Below, one piece after another: positions 1-8,619 of a stretch of 64,000 bases of DNA. Position numbers and translations under genes: made by a program. Below the pieces are notes generated by a model, which was given only the letters and a program-made list of their open reading frames with translations, was not told the origin of the DNA and ran no database searches. The stretch is from Stenotrophomonas bentonitica (GTDB lineage Bacteria; Pseudomonadota; Gammaproteobacteria; Xanthomonadales; Xanthomonadaceae), in assembly GCF_002887735.1 (NCBI RefSeq), contig NZ_PKQP01000008.1:62001-126000 (forward strand), read 5' to 3'. Numbering within the stretch: position 1 is the stretch's first letter; each line of letters starts with the position of its first letter.

Positions 1-2
1 CG

Positions 3-212
3 TTGTATTGGGCGTTGTACCGTTACTACCGCAACACCGATAAGTCGCATGCGTTCGAGCATGAAACGACCATCGACGCCAAGCCGGTGACCGGCGCGGA
101 TCGCAAGGTCGACACCATCACCGGCACGCAGGAACGGCGCATCCGTGGCGACAACGTGCGCGCGTACCGGACACGCGTTCAGCGCGACAGGGACAGTCCG
201 CCGCCATTGTGA
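3..212 (+). CDS. 3' end of an unrecognised gene (5' part outside window)
   Basis: The frame is open from the window edge to a TGA at 210-212, giving 69 visible residues. The start of the gene lies outside the window. The visible tail begins with an aromatic/basic stretch (YWALYRYYR), as often found just after a membrane segment, and ends in a basic, proline-rich hydrophilic segment. I do not recognise the family. It could be the cytoplasmic tail of a small membrane protein, or a spurious frame; codon choice is compatible with a real gene. Confidence 0.4.
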   Translation: MYWALYRYYRNTDKSHAFEHETTIDAKPVTGADRKVDTITGTQERRIRGDNVRAYRTRVQRDRDSPPPL

Positions 213-252
213 CGCGTCACGGACGCGGCTCGACGAACCCGGGCGGTATCAT

Positions 253-280
253 GTGGGGTCAGTTTTCCGCAGGACCCCAC
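253..280 (+). promoter_or_regulatory. Inverted repeat just before the pip start codon
   Basis: An 8-bp perfect inverted repeat (GTGGGGTC at 253-260, GACCCCAC at 273-280) ends one base before the pip ATG at 282. The AGGA at 271-274, the only Shine-Dalgarno-like sequence, lies in the loop and the base of the right arm. A hairpin in the mRNA could therefore limit ribosome access. A TATCAT at 247-252 resembles a -10 box; if used, most of the left arm would not be transcribed and the repeat would act as DNA instead. Confidence 0.4.
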
Positions 281-281
281 C

Positions 282-1229
282 ATGCGCACGCTCTATCCGG
301 CGATCACACCCTTCCGCACCCATCAGGTGGCGGTCGATGACCTGCACACCCTGTTCGTTGAGGAATGCGGCAATCCAGATGGCATCCCGGTGGTGTTCCT
401 GCATGGTGGTCCGGGCGCCGGGGTATCGCCGACGCACCGGCGCTTCTTTGATCCCTTGCGCTATCGCATCGTATTGATCGACCAGCGTGGCAGCGGCCGC
501 TCCACGCCATTCGGCGAGCTGCGCGACAACACGACGCAGCACCTGGTCGCGGACGTGGAGATCATCCGCGAGCTGCTGGGTATCGACCGCTGGCTGGTGT
601 TCGGGGGATCGTGGGGTTCCACGCTGGCACTCGCCTACGCCCAGGCACACCCGGAACGCGCAACCGGTGTCATCGTGCGCGGCGTGTACCTCGGCCGCGC
701 CGAGGAGAACCGCTGGTTCGCCGAAGCCGACGGCGGTGCGCGCTGGATCTTCCCGGAGCGCTGGGCGCGCTACGAGGCATACATCCCTGAAGAAGAGCGC
801 GGCGACATGATCGCCGCCTACTGGCGGCGCCTGGACAGCCCGGACGAAGCGACCCGCATCGCGGCGGCGCAGGCCTGGCTGGGGTGGGAGGATCACGCCG
901 CCACGCTTGAGCACGATGTGGATGCGGTGTCCGCTGATGATCCGCTGCATACGCTGGCCAAGGCGCGCATCGAGGCGCACTACTTCCGCAACCACGCCTT
1001 CCTCGAACCTGGGCAGCTGCTGCGGGATATCGACCGCATCCGGCACCTGCCGGGCGTGATCGTGCAGGGCCGCTACGACATCATCTGTCCGGCGCGCAGC
1101 GCGTGGGATCTGGCCTGCGCCTGGCCTGAAGCATCGCTGCAGATGGTCGTGTCGGGCCACAGTGCAACGGAACCTGCGACGGCAGATGCGCTGGTGCGCG
1201 CCACCGATGCCTTCGCCGGCAGGCAGTAA
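282..1229 (+). CDS. pip: Proline iminopeptidase
   Basis: Removes N-terminal proline from peptides in the cytoplasm; alpha/beta hydrolase fold, peptidase family S33. The 315-residue length is typical. The oxyanion-hole motif HGGPG is at residues 41-45, the nucleophile Ser110 sits in GGSWGS, and the other catalytic residues are probably Asp266 (GRYD) and His293 (SGHS). The start ATG is preceded by AGGA and overlaps a small inverted repeat. The TauE-type gene follows after 9 bases, so the two may be co-transcribed, although no functional link is evident. Confidence 0.93.
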   Translation: MRTLYPAITPFRTHQVAVDDLHTLFVEECGNPDGIPVVFLHGGPGAGVSPTHRRFFDPLRYRIVLIDQRGSGRSTPFGELRDNTTQHLVADVEIIRELLGIDRWLVFGGSWGSTLALAYAQAHPERATGVIVRGVYLGRAEENRWFAEADGGARWIFPERWARYEAYIPEEERGDMIAAYWRRLDSPDEATRIAAAQAWLGWEDHAATLEHDVDAVSADDPLHTLAKARIEAHYFRNHAFLEPGQLLRDIDRIRHLPGVIVQGRYDIICPARSAWDLACAWPEASLQMVVSGHSATEPATADALVRATDAFAGRQ

Positions 1230-1238
1230 GGAGCGGCA

Positions 1239-1991
1239 GTGGATTCGATCTACCTGGTTGTCGCGCTGGGCGCCATCGTCGCCGGCTTTGTGCAGGGACT
1301 TTCCGGCTTCGCCTTCGGGCTGGTGGCGCTGTCCTTCTGGGCCTGGGTGCTGGACCCCAGGCTCGCGGCGACGCTCTCGGTGTTCGGTGCCCTCACCGGC
1401 CAGCTGCTGGCGGCCTTCACCGTGCGCCGCGGCTTCAACCTGAAGACCCTGCTGCCTTTCGTTCTGGGTGGGTTGGCCGGCATCCCGCTGGGCGTCTACC
1501 TGCTGCCCCTGCTCGACATGAACTGGCTCAAGGCGATCCTGGGCACCCTGCTGGTGCTGTGGTGTCCGGCCATGCTGCTGTCACGCCAGCTGCCGCGGGT
1601 CACCGCCGGCGGGCGCGCGGCGGACGGCGTGGTGGGGTTCGCTGGCGGCATCATGGGTGGGCTGGGTGGCTTCACCGGCACGCTGCCGACGCTGTGGTGC
1701 ACGCTGCGCGGCTATGAGCGAGATGTGCAGCGCTCCGTCGTGCAGAACTTCAATCTGTCGATGTTGCTGGTCACCATGGGCACCTACGTGGGGACGGGCA
1801 TCGTCACCCGTGACATGCTGCCGATGTTCGCCATCGTCGCGCCGGCCATGTTGATCCCGACCCTGCTCGGCACCCGCGTGTACATCGGTATCAGTGATCT
1901 GCGCTTCCGCCAGATCGTGCTGAGCCTGCTCACCGTTTCCGGGATCGCGTTGCTGGCGTCCTCGCTGCCGGCACTGCTGGGCTGGCGCTGA
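1239..1991 (+). CDS. TauE/SafE family membrane exporter
   Basis: Integral inner-membrane protein of 250 residues made almost entirely of hydrophobic helices (about eight), with glycine-rich segments such as GFVQGLSGFAFGL near the N-terminus and a related GGIMGGLGGFTGT stretch in the second half. This internal pseudo-repeat is characteristic of the TauE/SafE (formerly DUF81) family, members of which export sulfite, sulfoacetate or related organic anions. The start is a GTG with AGGAG about seven bases upstream. The substrate cannot be read from sequence. It follows pip by 9 bases and converges with the serine hydrolase gene downstream. Confidence 0.85.
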   Translation: MDSIYLVVALGAIVAGFVQGLSGFAFGLVALSFWAWVLDPRLAATLSVFGALTGQLLAAFTVRRGFNLKTLLPFVLGGLAGIPLGVYLLPLLDMNWLKAILGTLLVLWCPAMLLSRQLPRVTAGGRAADGVVGFAGGIMGGLGGFTGTLPTLWCTLRGYERDVQRSVVQNFNLSMLLVTMGTYVGTGIVTRDMLPMFAIVAPAMLIPTLLGTRVYIGISDLRFRQIVLSLLTVSGIALLASSLPALLGWR

Positions 1992-2001
1992 GGCGAGCCG
2001 G

Positions 2002-3396
2002 TTACAGCGGCAGGCGATTGCCGACGAAGTTGACCACGTTCTCCATCGCATCGGGATCGACATTGCTCAGCCCGATCACCACATAGCCCTGGCTGGGCAG
2101 CACGATGAGCGCGGCATTCGCGCCGGGCGCCCCGCCCTCGTGGCCATACTGGCGCCGCTCTTCCTCGCCACTCACCATGAAGCCGTAGCCGTACCAGCCT
2201 TTGGTGTTCTGCGGCGAGGTGGCTGCCTGCACCGCCGCGGCCGGGATCAGCCTGCCAGCGCGCAGCGCTTCGGCGAAGCGGAGCAGATCCCGGGCGGTGC
2301 TGTAGCCGCCGCCCGCCGACGTGCCTCGCAGCGGCAGTGTCCGGGTCTCGCGCACCCAGCGGCCGTCGCTGAGCGTGTAGGGAATGGCGCGGCCGGGCAC
2401 GCGCGCAGCCTCCGGCATGGCGCCCGTCGCCGTCATGCCCGCCACGCGAAAGATGTGCTGCTCGATGTAGTCCTCGTAGGGCTGCCCGGAGGCCGCCTCG
2501 ATGATCGAGCCGAGCAGGATGTAGCCGTAGTTGGAGTACTGGTCCTGGGTGCCCGGCTTGAAAGCAGGCGCTGCATCCCCGTACACAGCCCAATAGTCGT
2601 GCAGTGTCTTGAGGGACGCTTTGCGGGTCTCGAACGCGTCGTCGAAGATCTCGCCCAGGCCGCTGGTGTGGTTGAGCAGCTGGCGGATCGTGACCGCCGT
2701 GGCTCCCGCCTGGTTGGGGTAGTCCTCCAGGTGGCTGGCAATCGTATCGTCCAGCGAAAGCCTGCCAGCCTCGGCCAGCTGCAGGATGCCCACTGCGGTG
2801 AACATCTTGTTCAACGAGGCGAGCCTGAACTTCGTGGCCGCATCGACCGCGACACCCTGCTCGCGGTCAGCCAGCCCACCCTGCCAGGTCATCAGTACCT
2901 CGCCGTCCTTCGCCAGCAGGAAGCTGCCGGAGAGTTTGCCGTCTGCCTGCAGCCCGTCCAATCGCGCGCGGCTCTGCGCGATGAGCGCGGGCATCTCAAG
3001 CCGCGCGGGTTTGAATGCGTCGGGTATCTCGGTGCCCTCCAGCTGCAGCGTCTTGAGCCGGGGTCTGTTGTCAGGATCGATGGCCACGGTGATCAGCACC
3101 CCGCGATCGCTCGATGTGCCCCGCACGATGGCGGCGATGGTATCGGGCGTATCGACGGTCCTGGTCAGCACGTCGAACGGGCCGAAGGTCTCGCGGATGT
3201 CCAGATACTGCTGCGCGGTGTGATCGATCCCGTAGGTCGACAGCACCGCCTGCAGTTCCTGGCGGTCGCCGGCGTTGTAGGCCGCCAGCCAGCGAGTGAA
3301 GATCTGCTCGGCCTGCGCAGGGTCGGTGGGCACCCTCGCCCAGCTCGAGGTGCTGAAGAGCAGCAGCACCACCATGAGTGTTCTGATCGGCAACAT
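2002..3396 (-). CDS. Serine beta-lactamase-like hydrolase (class C / PBP4* type), exported
   Basis: Predicted periplasmic serine hydrolase of 464 residues. The chosen ATG at 3396 gives a clean signal peptide (MLPIRTLMVVLLLFSTSSWA) and has AGGAGG eight bases upstream; a longer open frame has neither. Residues about 25-120 form an NTF2-like N-terminal region. The beta-lactamase domain follows, with the SxxK nucleophile motif S194-LN-K197, the YSN motif at 287-289 and a final HEG (419-421) in place of the KTG box. These features match the esterase/peptidase branch of class C-like proteins, so true beta-lactam resistance is uncertain. It faces the TauE-type gene tail to tail. Confidence 0.88.
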   Translation of the reverse strand: MLPIRTLMVVLLLFSTSSWARVPTDPAQAEQIFTRWLAAYNAGDRQELQAVLSTYGIDHTAQQYLDIRETFGPFDVLTRTVDTPDTIAAIVRGTSSDRGVLITVAIDPDNRPRLKTLQLEGTEIPDAFKPARLEMPALIAQSRARLDGLQADGKLSGSFLLAKDGEVLMTWQGGLADREQGVAVDAATKFRLASLNKMFTAVGILQLAEAGRLSLDDTIASHLEDYPNQAGATAVTIRQLLNHTSGLGEIFDDAFETRKASLKTLHDYWAVYGDAAPAFKPGTQDQYSNYGYILLGSIIEAASGQPYEDYIEQHIFRVAGMTATGAMPEAARVPGRAIPYTLSDGRWVRETRTLPLRGTSAGGGYSTARDLLRFAEALRAGRLIPAAAVQAATSPQNTKGWYGYGFMVSGEEERRQYGHEGGAPGANAALIVLPSQGYVVIGLSNVDPDAMENVVNFVGNRLPL

Positions 3397-3633
3397 CCTG
3401 TCCTCCTTTCCGCTGGGCTGCCGTCCGGCAGTCGGAGGGAGTATGCCGCGTCGCGGGACCACCTGGGCTGTACCGCCTGCTTTTCAGAGGGCCTGCCCTG
3501 ATTGCGACGACCACCGCCCATATCGCGAGAGACGGGGCCCGAGCCGCGGTCTACGCTTGTCGCCTGTCCGCTTCCGGGTGCCAACGCCGCTGATACTCAG
3601 GCATCGGCACCCTCCCGCTCCTGATCCCGGCCC

Positions 3634-4857
3634 ATGACCACTGAAACCGCTGCCCCGCCCGTCATCCCCACCGAACCGATCACCCCGGCCCCCAACCAGG
3701 GTTTCGCGATCCGCATCGTCGGCGCTGCTGCCTTCGCGCACCTGCTCAACGACATGATCCAGGCCGTGCTGCCGGCGGTGTATCCGATGTTCAAGATCGA
3801 GTTTTCGCTCACCTTCGGCCAGATCGGCATCATCGCCCTGGTGTACCAGGTCACCGCCTCGCTGCTGCAGCCGTGGGTGGGCATGTACACCGACAAACGG
3901 CCGTTGCCGTACCTGCTGCCGTCGGGCATGATCGCCACCTTCGTCGGCATCGCCCTGATGGCGGTGGCGACCAGCTACGAAATGCTGCTGGTTGCTGCGG
4001 CGATCGTCGGCATCGGTTCGGCCACCTTCCATCCCGAAGCCTCGCGCGTGGCGCGCATGGCCTCGGGCGGCCGCTTCGGCACCGCGCAGTCCACCTTCCA
4101 GGTCGGTGGCAATACCGGCTCGGCGATCGGGCCGCTGCTGGCAGCCTTGATCGTGATCCCGCACGGGCAGCGTGCCATTGCCTGGTTCATGCTGGCGGCT
4201 GCGTTGGCCATCACCGTGCTGTTCCGTCTCACCGGCTGGACCGTGCAGCACGGCCAGGCAAAGATGAAGAGCCTGGCCAAGAGCCACGGCGTCGGGTTGA
4301 GCCGCGGCAAGGTGATCCAGGCCATCGCAGTGATCGCGGTGTTGATGTTCGCCAAGTTCGTCTACATCGCCTCGTTCACCAACTACTTCACCTTCTACCT
4401 GATCGAGCGCTTTGGCCTGAGCGTGCAGCAGAGCCAGATGTACCTCTTCATCTTCCTGGCCTCGGTCGCGCTGGGTACCTTCATCGGTGGTCCGGTCGGG
4501 GACCGGATCGGGCGCAAGGCGGTGATCTGGATCTCCTTCCTCGGTGTTGCGCCGTTCGCGCTCGCCCTGCCCTACGCCAACCTGATGGGCACCGCAGTGT
4601 TGGCGGTGGCGGTCGGGCTGGTGATGTCCTCGGCCTTCGCGGCGTTGGTGGTGTACGCGCAGGAAGCGGTACCGGGCCGTGTCGGCATGGTGTCGGGCCT
4701 GATGTTCGGTTTGATGTTCGGCATCGGTGGCATCGGCGCGGCCGGGCTCGGGAAGCTGGCCGACGTGCACGGCATCGTGTGGGTCTACCACTTCACCTCG
4801 TATCTGCCGCTGCTGGGGCTGGCGACAGCGTTCCTGCCGAAGACCACGATGCGCTGA
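3634..4857 (+). CDS. MFS efflux transporter, fosmidomycin-resistance (Fsr) type
   Basis: Inner-membrane proton-driven exporter of 407 residues with about 12 hydrophobic helices. The sequence AHLLNDMIQAVLPAVYPMFK near residue 30 and the LLQPWVGMYTDKRPLPYLLP loop are hallmarks of the Fsr branch of the major facilitator superfamily, which exports fosmidomycin and related compounds; a second MFS loop reads GDRIGRKA. The start ATG is the first in frame after a non-coding stretch. It ends 10 bases before the end of the convergent AraC-type regulator, a pairing that suggests, but does not prove, regulation of this pump by its neighbour. Confidence 0.88.
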   Translation: MTTETAAPPVIPTEPITPAPNQGFAIRIVGAAAFAHLLNDMIQAVLPAVYPMFKIEFSLTFGQIGIIALVYQVTASLLQPWVGMYTDKRPLPYLLPSGMIATFVGIALMAVATSYEMLLVAAAIVGIGSATFHPEASRVARMASGGRFGTAQSTFQVGGNTGSAIGPLLAALIVIPHGQRAIAWFMLAAALAITVLFRLTGWTVQHGQAKMKSLAKSHGVGLSRGKVIQAIAVIAVLMFAKFVYIASFTNYFTFYLIERFGLSVQQSQMYLFIFLASVALGTFIGGPVGDRIGRKAVIWISFLGVAPFALALPYANLMGTAVLAVAVGLVMSSAFAALVVYAQEAVPGRVGMVSGLMFGLMFGIGGIGAAGLGKLADVHGIVWVYHFTSYLPLLGLATAFLPKTTMR

Positions 4858-4867
4858 GGCGCGCGCA

Positions 4868-5665
4868 TCAATGGAAGAACTGGCTCGGCAGCTGGCCGAA
4901 GCGTTTCTTGAACATGGCAGTGAAGGCGCTCGGACTGGCGTAGCCCAGCGAGAGCGCCACGTCGATCACCTTCTCGCCGTGCGCCAGCTGCTCCAGCGCA
5001 CGCAGCAGACGCGCCTGCTGGCGCCATTGCCCGAAGGTCATGCCCAGCTCGCGTGCGCACAGGCGCTGGATGGTCTTGACGTCCACGCCCAGCCGGCGCG
5101 CCCAGTCCTGCAGGGTGGAGGGATCGTCCGGCGTGGATTCCAGCTGCTGCCCAATAGCGCGCAGCCGCGGGTCGGTCGGCTGCGGCAGATGCAGCGGCAG
5201 CACCGGCAACAGCTGCAGCTCATCCAGGATCAACTGCATCAGCCGCCCGTCGCGGGAATCGGCTTGATACGGCGGCGCGACGTCCATCGCCGCATGAATC
5301 AGGGCGGCCAGCAAAGGCGTGACCGAGACCGTCGAGGCGCTGGCTGGTGGCTGGGCGATCGCCTGCGGCAGGATGTACAGGCTGCGCATGCCGACCGCGC
5401 CGATGCAGCTGACCTTGTGGCCCATGCCGGCAGGAATCCAGATCGCGCGTGTGCTGGGCACCACCCAGCGCCCTGCCCCGGCCTGCACCACCAGCACGCC
5501 GGATTCGGCGTAGACCAGTTGGTGCCGGTCCGGATGGTGATGCAACGCGATGATCGTGCCGGCGGGATACTCACGCGCCCGACAGAACACCGGGGTCTCC
5601 GGGCCGGCCGGCAGCCGCTTGCCCTCGCCGACGCCCGGGGCGATGTCCTTTCTCCGATATGGCAT
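4868..5665 (-). CDS. AraC-family transcriptional regulator with cupin sensor domain
   Basis: A 265-residue regulator. The N-terminal half is an AraC-type cupin domain (HHHPDRHQLVYAESGVL around residue 45, and a WIPAGMGHKV strand), expected to bind a small ligand. The C-terminal 100 residues carry two helix-turn-helix motifs, the second ending in the classical stretch VALSLGYASPSAFTAMFKKRFG. The organisation matches the NimR/YeaM-type branch, whose E. coli member represses a neighbouring MFS drug exporter. The convergent Fsr-type exporter next door is a plausible target. The ligand is unknown. Confidence 0.88.
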   Translation of the reverse strand: MPYRRKDIAPGVGEGKRLPAGPETPVFCRAREYPAGTIIALHHHPDRHQLVYAESGVLVVQAGAGRWVVPSTRAIWIPAGMGHKVSCIGAVGMRSLYILPQAIAQPPASASTVSVTPLLAALIHAAMDVAPPYQADSRDGRLMQLILDELQLLPVLPLHLPQPTDPRLRAIGQQLESTPDDPSTLQDWARRLGVDVKTIQRLCARELGMTFGQWRQQARLLRALEQLAHGEKVIDVALSLGYASPSAFTAMFKKRFGQLPSQFFH

Positions 5666-5736
5666 GGCAATATCCTCGCAAAGGGCCTGCCCGAGGACTC
5701 TACCGCGTCGGCGGTGTTTTCGACATCGCGCTGCGG

Positions 5737-6543
5737 CTATCGGGGCTTGGGCGGTGCCACGACCTCGACCCAGGTGGGCGCATGGTCGCTGGGTTTTTCC
5801 AGCGCCCGCACCCAGCGGTCCACCCCGGCATCTTTCAGGCGGGGCGCGAGCACCGGATTGAGCAGAAGATGGTCGATGCGCAGCCCGCGGTCGCGGGCGA
5901 AGTGCTCACGGAAGTAGTCCCAGAACGTGAAGATCTGTGCATCGCCATGCACCGCGCGCAGGCTGTCGGTCCAGCCCTGGTCGAGCAGCGCCTGATAGGC
6001 CTGGCGGACCTCGGGCTGCAGCAGCGCGTCCTTGCGCCACGATTTGGGATCGTAGATATCCGCATCCGTGGGCACGACGTTGAAGTCGCCGATCAGCGCG
6101 ACCGGATGCGGCAATGCGACCAGCGTTTTGGCGTGCTTGTGGAGCCGCTGCATCCACTTGAGCTTGTAATCGAACTTCGGGCCCGGCTGCGGATTGCCAT
6201 TGGGCAGATACAGACCCGCCACGATCACGCCATGCGCGGCCGCTTCCAGATAGCGGCTCTGGTGGTCTTTCGGGTCGCCGGGCAACCCGCGGCGGCTTTC
6301 GATCGGGTCCTGGCCGCGCGCAAGCAGCGCGACCCCGTTCCAGGATCGTTGTCCCTGCCAGATGCAGCCGTACCCCGCCTCGCGGATCGCCGCCTCCGGA
6401 AACGCCCCCTGGGTGGCCTTGAGTTCCTGCAGTGCCACGATATCGGGCTGTTCGCGCGCCAGCCACGTCAGCAGATGGGGCAGCCGTGTCAGCACACCGT
6501 TGACGTTGAAGGTGGCGATTTTCAGGCGCTTTCTGGCGGGCAT
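5737..6543 (-). CDS. xth: Exodeoxyribonuclease III (AP endonuclease)
   Basis: Base-excision-repair enzyme that cuts at abasic sites and removes 3' blocking groups. The 268-residue protein has the exonuclease/endonuclease/phosphatase fold: ATFNVNG with metal-site Asn13, the metal ligand Glu40 in ALQELKAT, the Asp/Asn pair in LIGDFNVVP, RIDHLL, and the catalytic SDHAP near the C-terminus. Length and motifs are complete. It sits divergent from the DNA-3-methyladenine glycosylase gene; a glycosylase making abasic sites next to an AP endonuclease fits one repair pathway, though each has its own promoter region. Confidence 0.93.
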   Translation of the reverse strand: MPARKRLKIATFNVNGVLTRLPHLLTWLAREQPDIVALQELKATQGAFPEAAIREAGYGCIWQGQRSWNGVALLARGQDPIESRRGLPGDPKDHQSRYLEAAAHGVIVAGLYLPNGNPQPGPKFDYKLKWMQRLHKHAKTLVALPHPVALIGDFNVVPTDADIYDPKSWRKDALLQPEVRQAYQALLDQGWTDSLRAVHGDAQIFTFWDYFREHFARDRGLRIDHLLLNPVLAPRLKDAGVDRWVRALEKPSDHAPTWVEVVAPPKPR

Positions 6544-6724
6544 GGCGCGTGGCTGGCGGTGGCGGTGTCTGCCATCGAGGATTGCCCTGTTTCGATCAAC
6601 CTGCCGCGAATGCGGGGCGAGCGTGGCGTGACGATGGCGGGGCGTTGATCGCGCATTGACCCGCGGCGCGTCACAGTAAGCGCTGGTTCCACACTAGCAA
6701 GGTGCATCCATTGCGCGGAAGGTC

Positions 6725-7345
6725 ATGAAGACGTGGAAGGTTCTGCCGCGGCGTTTCTATCAGCGGCACCCGGCCGAGGTAGCGCCGGAACTGTTGAACA
6801 AACTGCTGGTGCGCGATGACGGTCGCGCCGGGCGGATCGTGGAGGTGGAGGCGTACGCGGGTGACCAGGATCCGGCAGCGCACTCCTATCGCGGGATGAC
6901 CGCGCGCACCGCCACGATGTTCGGCCAAGCCGGCCATCTCTACGTCTATTTCAGCTACGGCATGCACTGGGGCTCGAACGCGGTGTGTGGGGACGTCGGC
7001 CAAGGCTGGGGCGTGCTGCTGCGCGCACTGGAACCGGTTGCGGGGCTGCAGCTGATCCGCGAGGCGCGTCCGGCGATCAAGCGCGAGCGCGACCTGGCCA
7101 GTGGCCCGGGCCGCCTGTCGCAGGCGATGGGCATCACCAAGGCCTTGGATGGCGCGGATCTGGTCCGTAACGACCGCGGCATCCGCATCGTGTCCGATGG
7201 GATGGCGCCCCCCGTCGCACCGGTGGTCGGGCCGCGGATCGGGATCAGCAAGGCGATCGAGTTTCCATGGCGCTGGCATGTGCCCGAGCACCTGCATGTC
7301 TCCGGGCGCACGGGTACACGGAAGACCGGGAGAACGGTGTCATGA
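6725..7345 (+). CDS. DNA-3-methyladenine glycosylase (AAG/MPG family)
   Basis: Monofunctional glycosylase that excises alkylated purines and hypoxanthine, leaving an abasic site. The 206-residue protein shows the AAG-family core: RIVEVEAYAGDQDPAAHSYRG containing the catalytic Glu, then RTATMF, LYVYFSYGMHW, the LLRALEP strand and GPGRLSQAMGI. It is about the usual length for bacterial members. Its TGA overlaps the ATG of the M23 peptidase gene by four bases (ATGA), so the two are translationally coupled even though no shared function is obvious. Confidence 0.9.
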   Translation: MKTWKVLPRRFYQRHPAEVAPELLNKLLVRDDGRAGRIVEVEAYAGDQDPAAHSYRGMTARTATMFGQAGHLYVYFSYGMHWGSNAVCGDVGQGWGVLLRALEPVAGLQLIREARPAIKRERDLASGPGRLSQAMGITKALDGADLVRNDRGIRIVSDGMAPPVAPVVGPRIGISKAIEFPWRWHVPEHLHVSGRTGTRKTGRTVS

Positions 7346-7920
7346 GCGCATCGCCGCCCGCCGCCTCCCCTGCACGCCGCCTGCGGCGCGGGTTGCTGCG
7401 GCTGTTCGTCCTTGTCGTCTGCATCGTGGTGGCCGGCGTGCTCTGGAACAGCCCGATCGCGGAATCACCGCGGGCACTTTGGCGCCTGTCACAGATGCCT
7501 GCACCGACCGCGCTGCCCGTCCCCGTGGCGGGCGTGGCCGCACGCCAGGTCGCCGACACGTTCGGCGCACCGCGTGGACGCGACCGCACGCATGCCGGCG
7601 TGGACATTTTCGCCAAGCGCGGCACCGAGGTGCGCAGCGCCACCCCGGGGATCGTCGCCGATATCCGTGAAAGCGGCCTGGGCGGGCGCCAGGTCTGGGT
7701 GATGGGCCCTGCGCGCGAGCGCTATTACTACGCGCATCTGGATGATTGGCGCGAGGGCCTGGCACGTGGCGATGTCATCGAACAGGGCACGGTCCTGGGC
7801 TACGTCGGCGATACCGGCAATGCCAAAGGCACCCCGCCGCATCTGCACTGGGGCATCTACGGAGCCGACGGTGCCTACGATCCGCTGCCGCTGCTCAAGG
7901 CCTGGCCGGACGCGCCCTGA
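7342..7920 (+). CDS. M23-family (LytM-type) peptidase, membrane-anchored
   Basis: Predicted cell-wall endopeptidase of 192 residues. A single membrane anchor covers residues 15-36 (RRGLLRLFVLVVCIVVAGVL). The M23 zinc site is intact: His84 and Asp88 in HAGVD, with HLH at 167-169, and His132 in the YYYAH strand. The start is the ATG overlapping the end of the glycosylase gene; an in-frame upstream extension lies wholly inside that gene and is rejected. It probably cuts peptidoglycan cross-links in the periplasm, although many small LytM proteins act on other peptides or as regulators. Confidence 0.88.
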   Translation: MSASPPAASPARRLRRGLLRLFVLVVCIVVAGVLWNSPIAESPRALWRLSQMPAPTALPVPVAGVAARQVADTFGAPRGRDRTHAGVDIFAKRGTEVRSATPGIVADIRESGLGGRQVWVMGPARERYYYAHLDDWREGLARGDVIEQGTVLGYVGDTGNAKGTPPHLHWGIYGADGAYDPLPLLKAWPDAP

Positions 7921-8011
7921 AGGTGCGTGCAGAGCGCCTTCACAACAAAGCGCGCTGGACTAACACCCACGCGCCTAGCGTCGGATGCTCAAACCCAACG
8001 GCAGTACCTCC

Positions 8012-8509
8012 ATGGCGATCAAGACCGCAGAAGACCTGTTCATCCACGAGCTCTCGGATATCTACAGTGCAGAGAAGCAGCTGACCAAGGCGCTGCCCCG
8101 ACTGGCGCGCGCCGCCTCCAATCCCGACCTGGCGGCCGCATTCACGACGCACCTGGAAGAGACGCAGGGCCAGATCGAGCGCATCGACCAGGTGGTGGAA
8201 CTGCTGGGGATCCGGCTCAAGCGCATCAAATGCGCCGCGATGGAGGGGCTGGTCGAGGAAGGCAAAGAGGCAATCGACAGTATCGAGGAGGGCCCGGTCC
8301 GCGATGCCGCACTGATTGGTGGCGCGCAGAAGGTGGAGCATTACGAAATCGCCTCCTACGGCACGATTGCCGCGCTGGCCAAACAGCTGGGCTACAAGGC
8401 AGCCGTGCCGCTGCTGCTGGAAACGCTCAAGGAAGAAAAAGACACGGACGAGAAGCTGACCCTGCTGGCCCTGGCCGGCGGCGGCAATGCCAAGGCCGCT
8501 GCGGCCTGA
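8012..8509 (+). CDS. YciE/DUF892 family ferritin-like protein
   Basis: A 165-residue helical protein of the DUF892 (YciE/YciF) family. It has the ferritin-like metal-ligand pattern of glutamates and histidines on four helices: FIHELSDIYSAEKQL, HLEETQGQIERID, and KVEHYEIASYGT. Relatives are stress-induced, but their reaction is not established. The ATG at 8012 gives the usual family start (MAIKTAEDLFIHEL); a start at 7985 would add nine residues and neither has a convincing Shine-Dalgarno sequence. A hairpin downstream separates it from the catalase-like gene. Confidence 0.85.
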   Translation: MAIKTAEDLFIHELSDIYSAEKQLTKALPRLARAASNPDLAAAFTTHLEETQGQIERIDQVVELLGIRLKRIKCAAMEGLVEEGKEAIDSIEEGPVRDAALIGGAQKVEHYEIASYGTIAALAKQLGYKAAVPLLLETLKEEKDTDEKLTLLALAGGGNAKAAAA

Positions 8510-8540
8510 CCGTTCCGTTTCTCCTCCGGCATTGCGTTGT

Positions 8541-8561
8541 GCGGGGAGATGACCTCCCCGC
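8541..8561 (+). terminator. Hairpin after the YciE-like gene
   Basis: An 8-bp GC-only stem (GCGGGGAG at 8541-8548, CTCCCCGC at 8554-8561) with a 5-base loop lies 31 bases after the ferritin-like gene. There is no immediate U run, only a later TTTCGCTTTCC. It may be a terminator of the weak-tract type common in high-GC genomes. Confidence 0.45.
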
Positions 8562-8619
8562 GCAGCGCGTTTCGCTTTCCGCGCTTGATCGCCGCCCTTG
8601 ATCACAAACAGGAGCCTGC

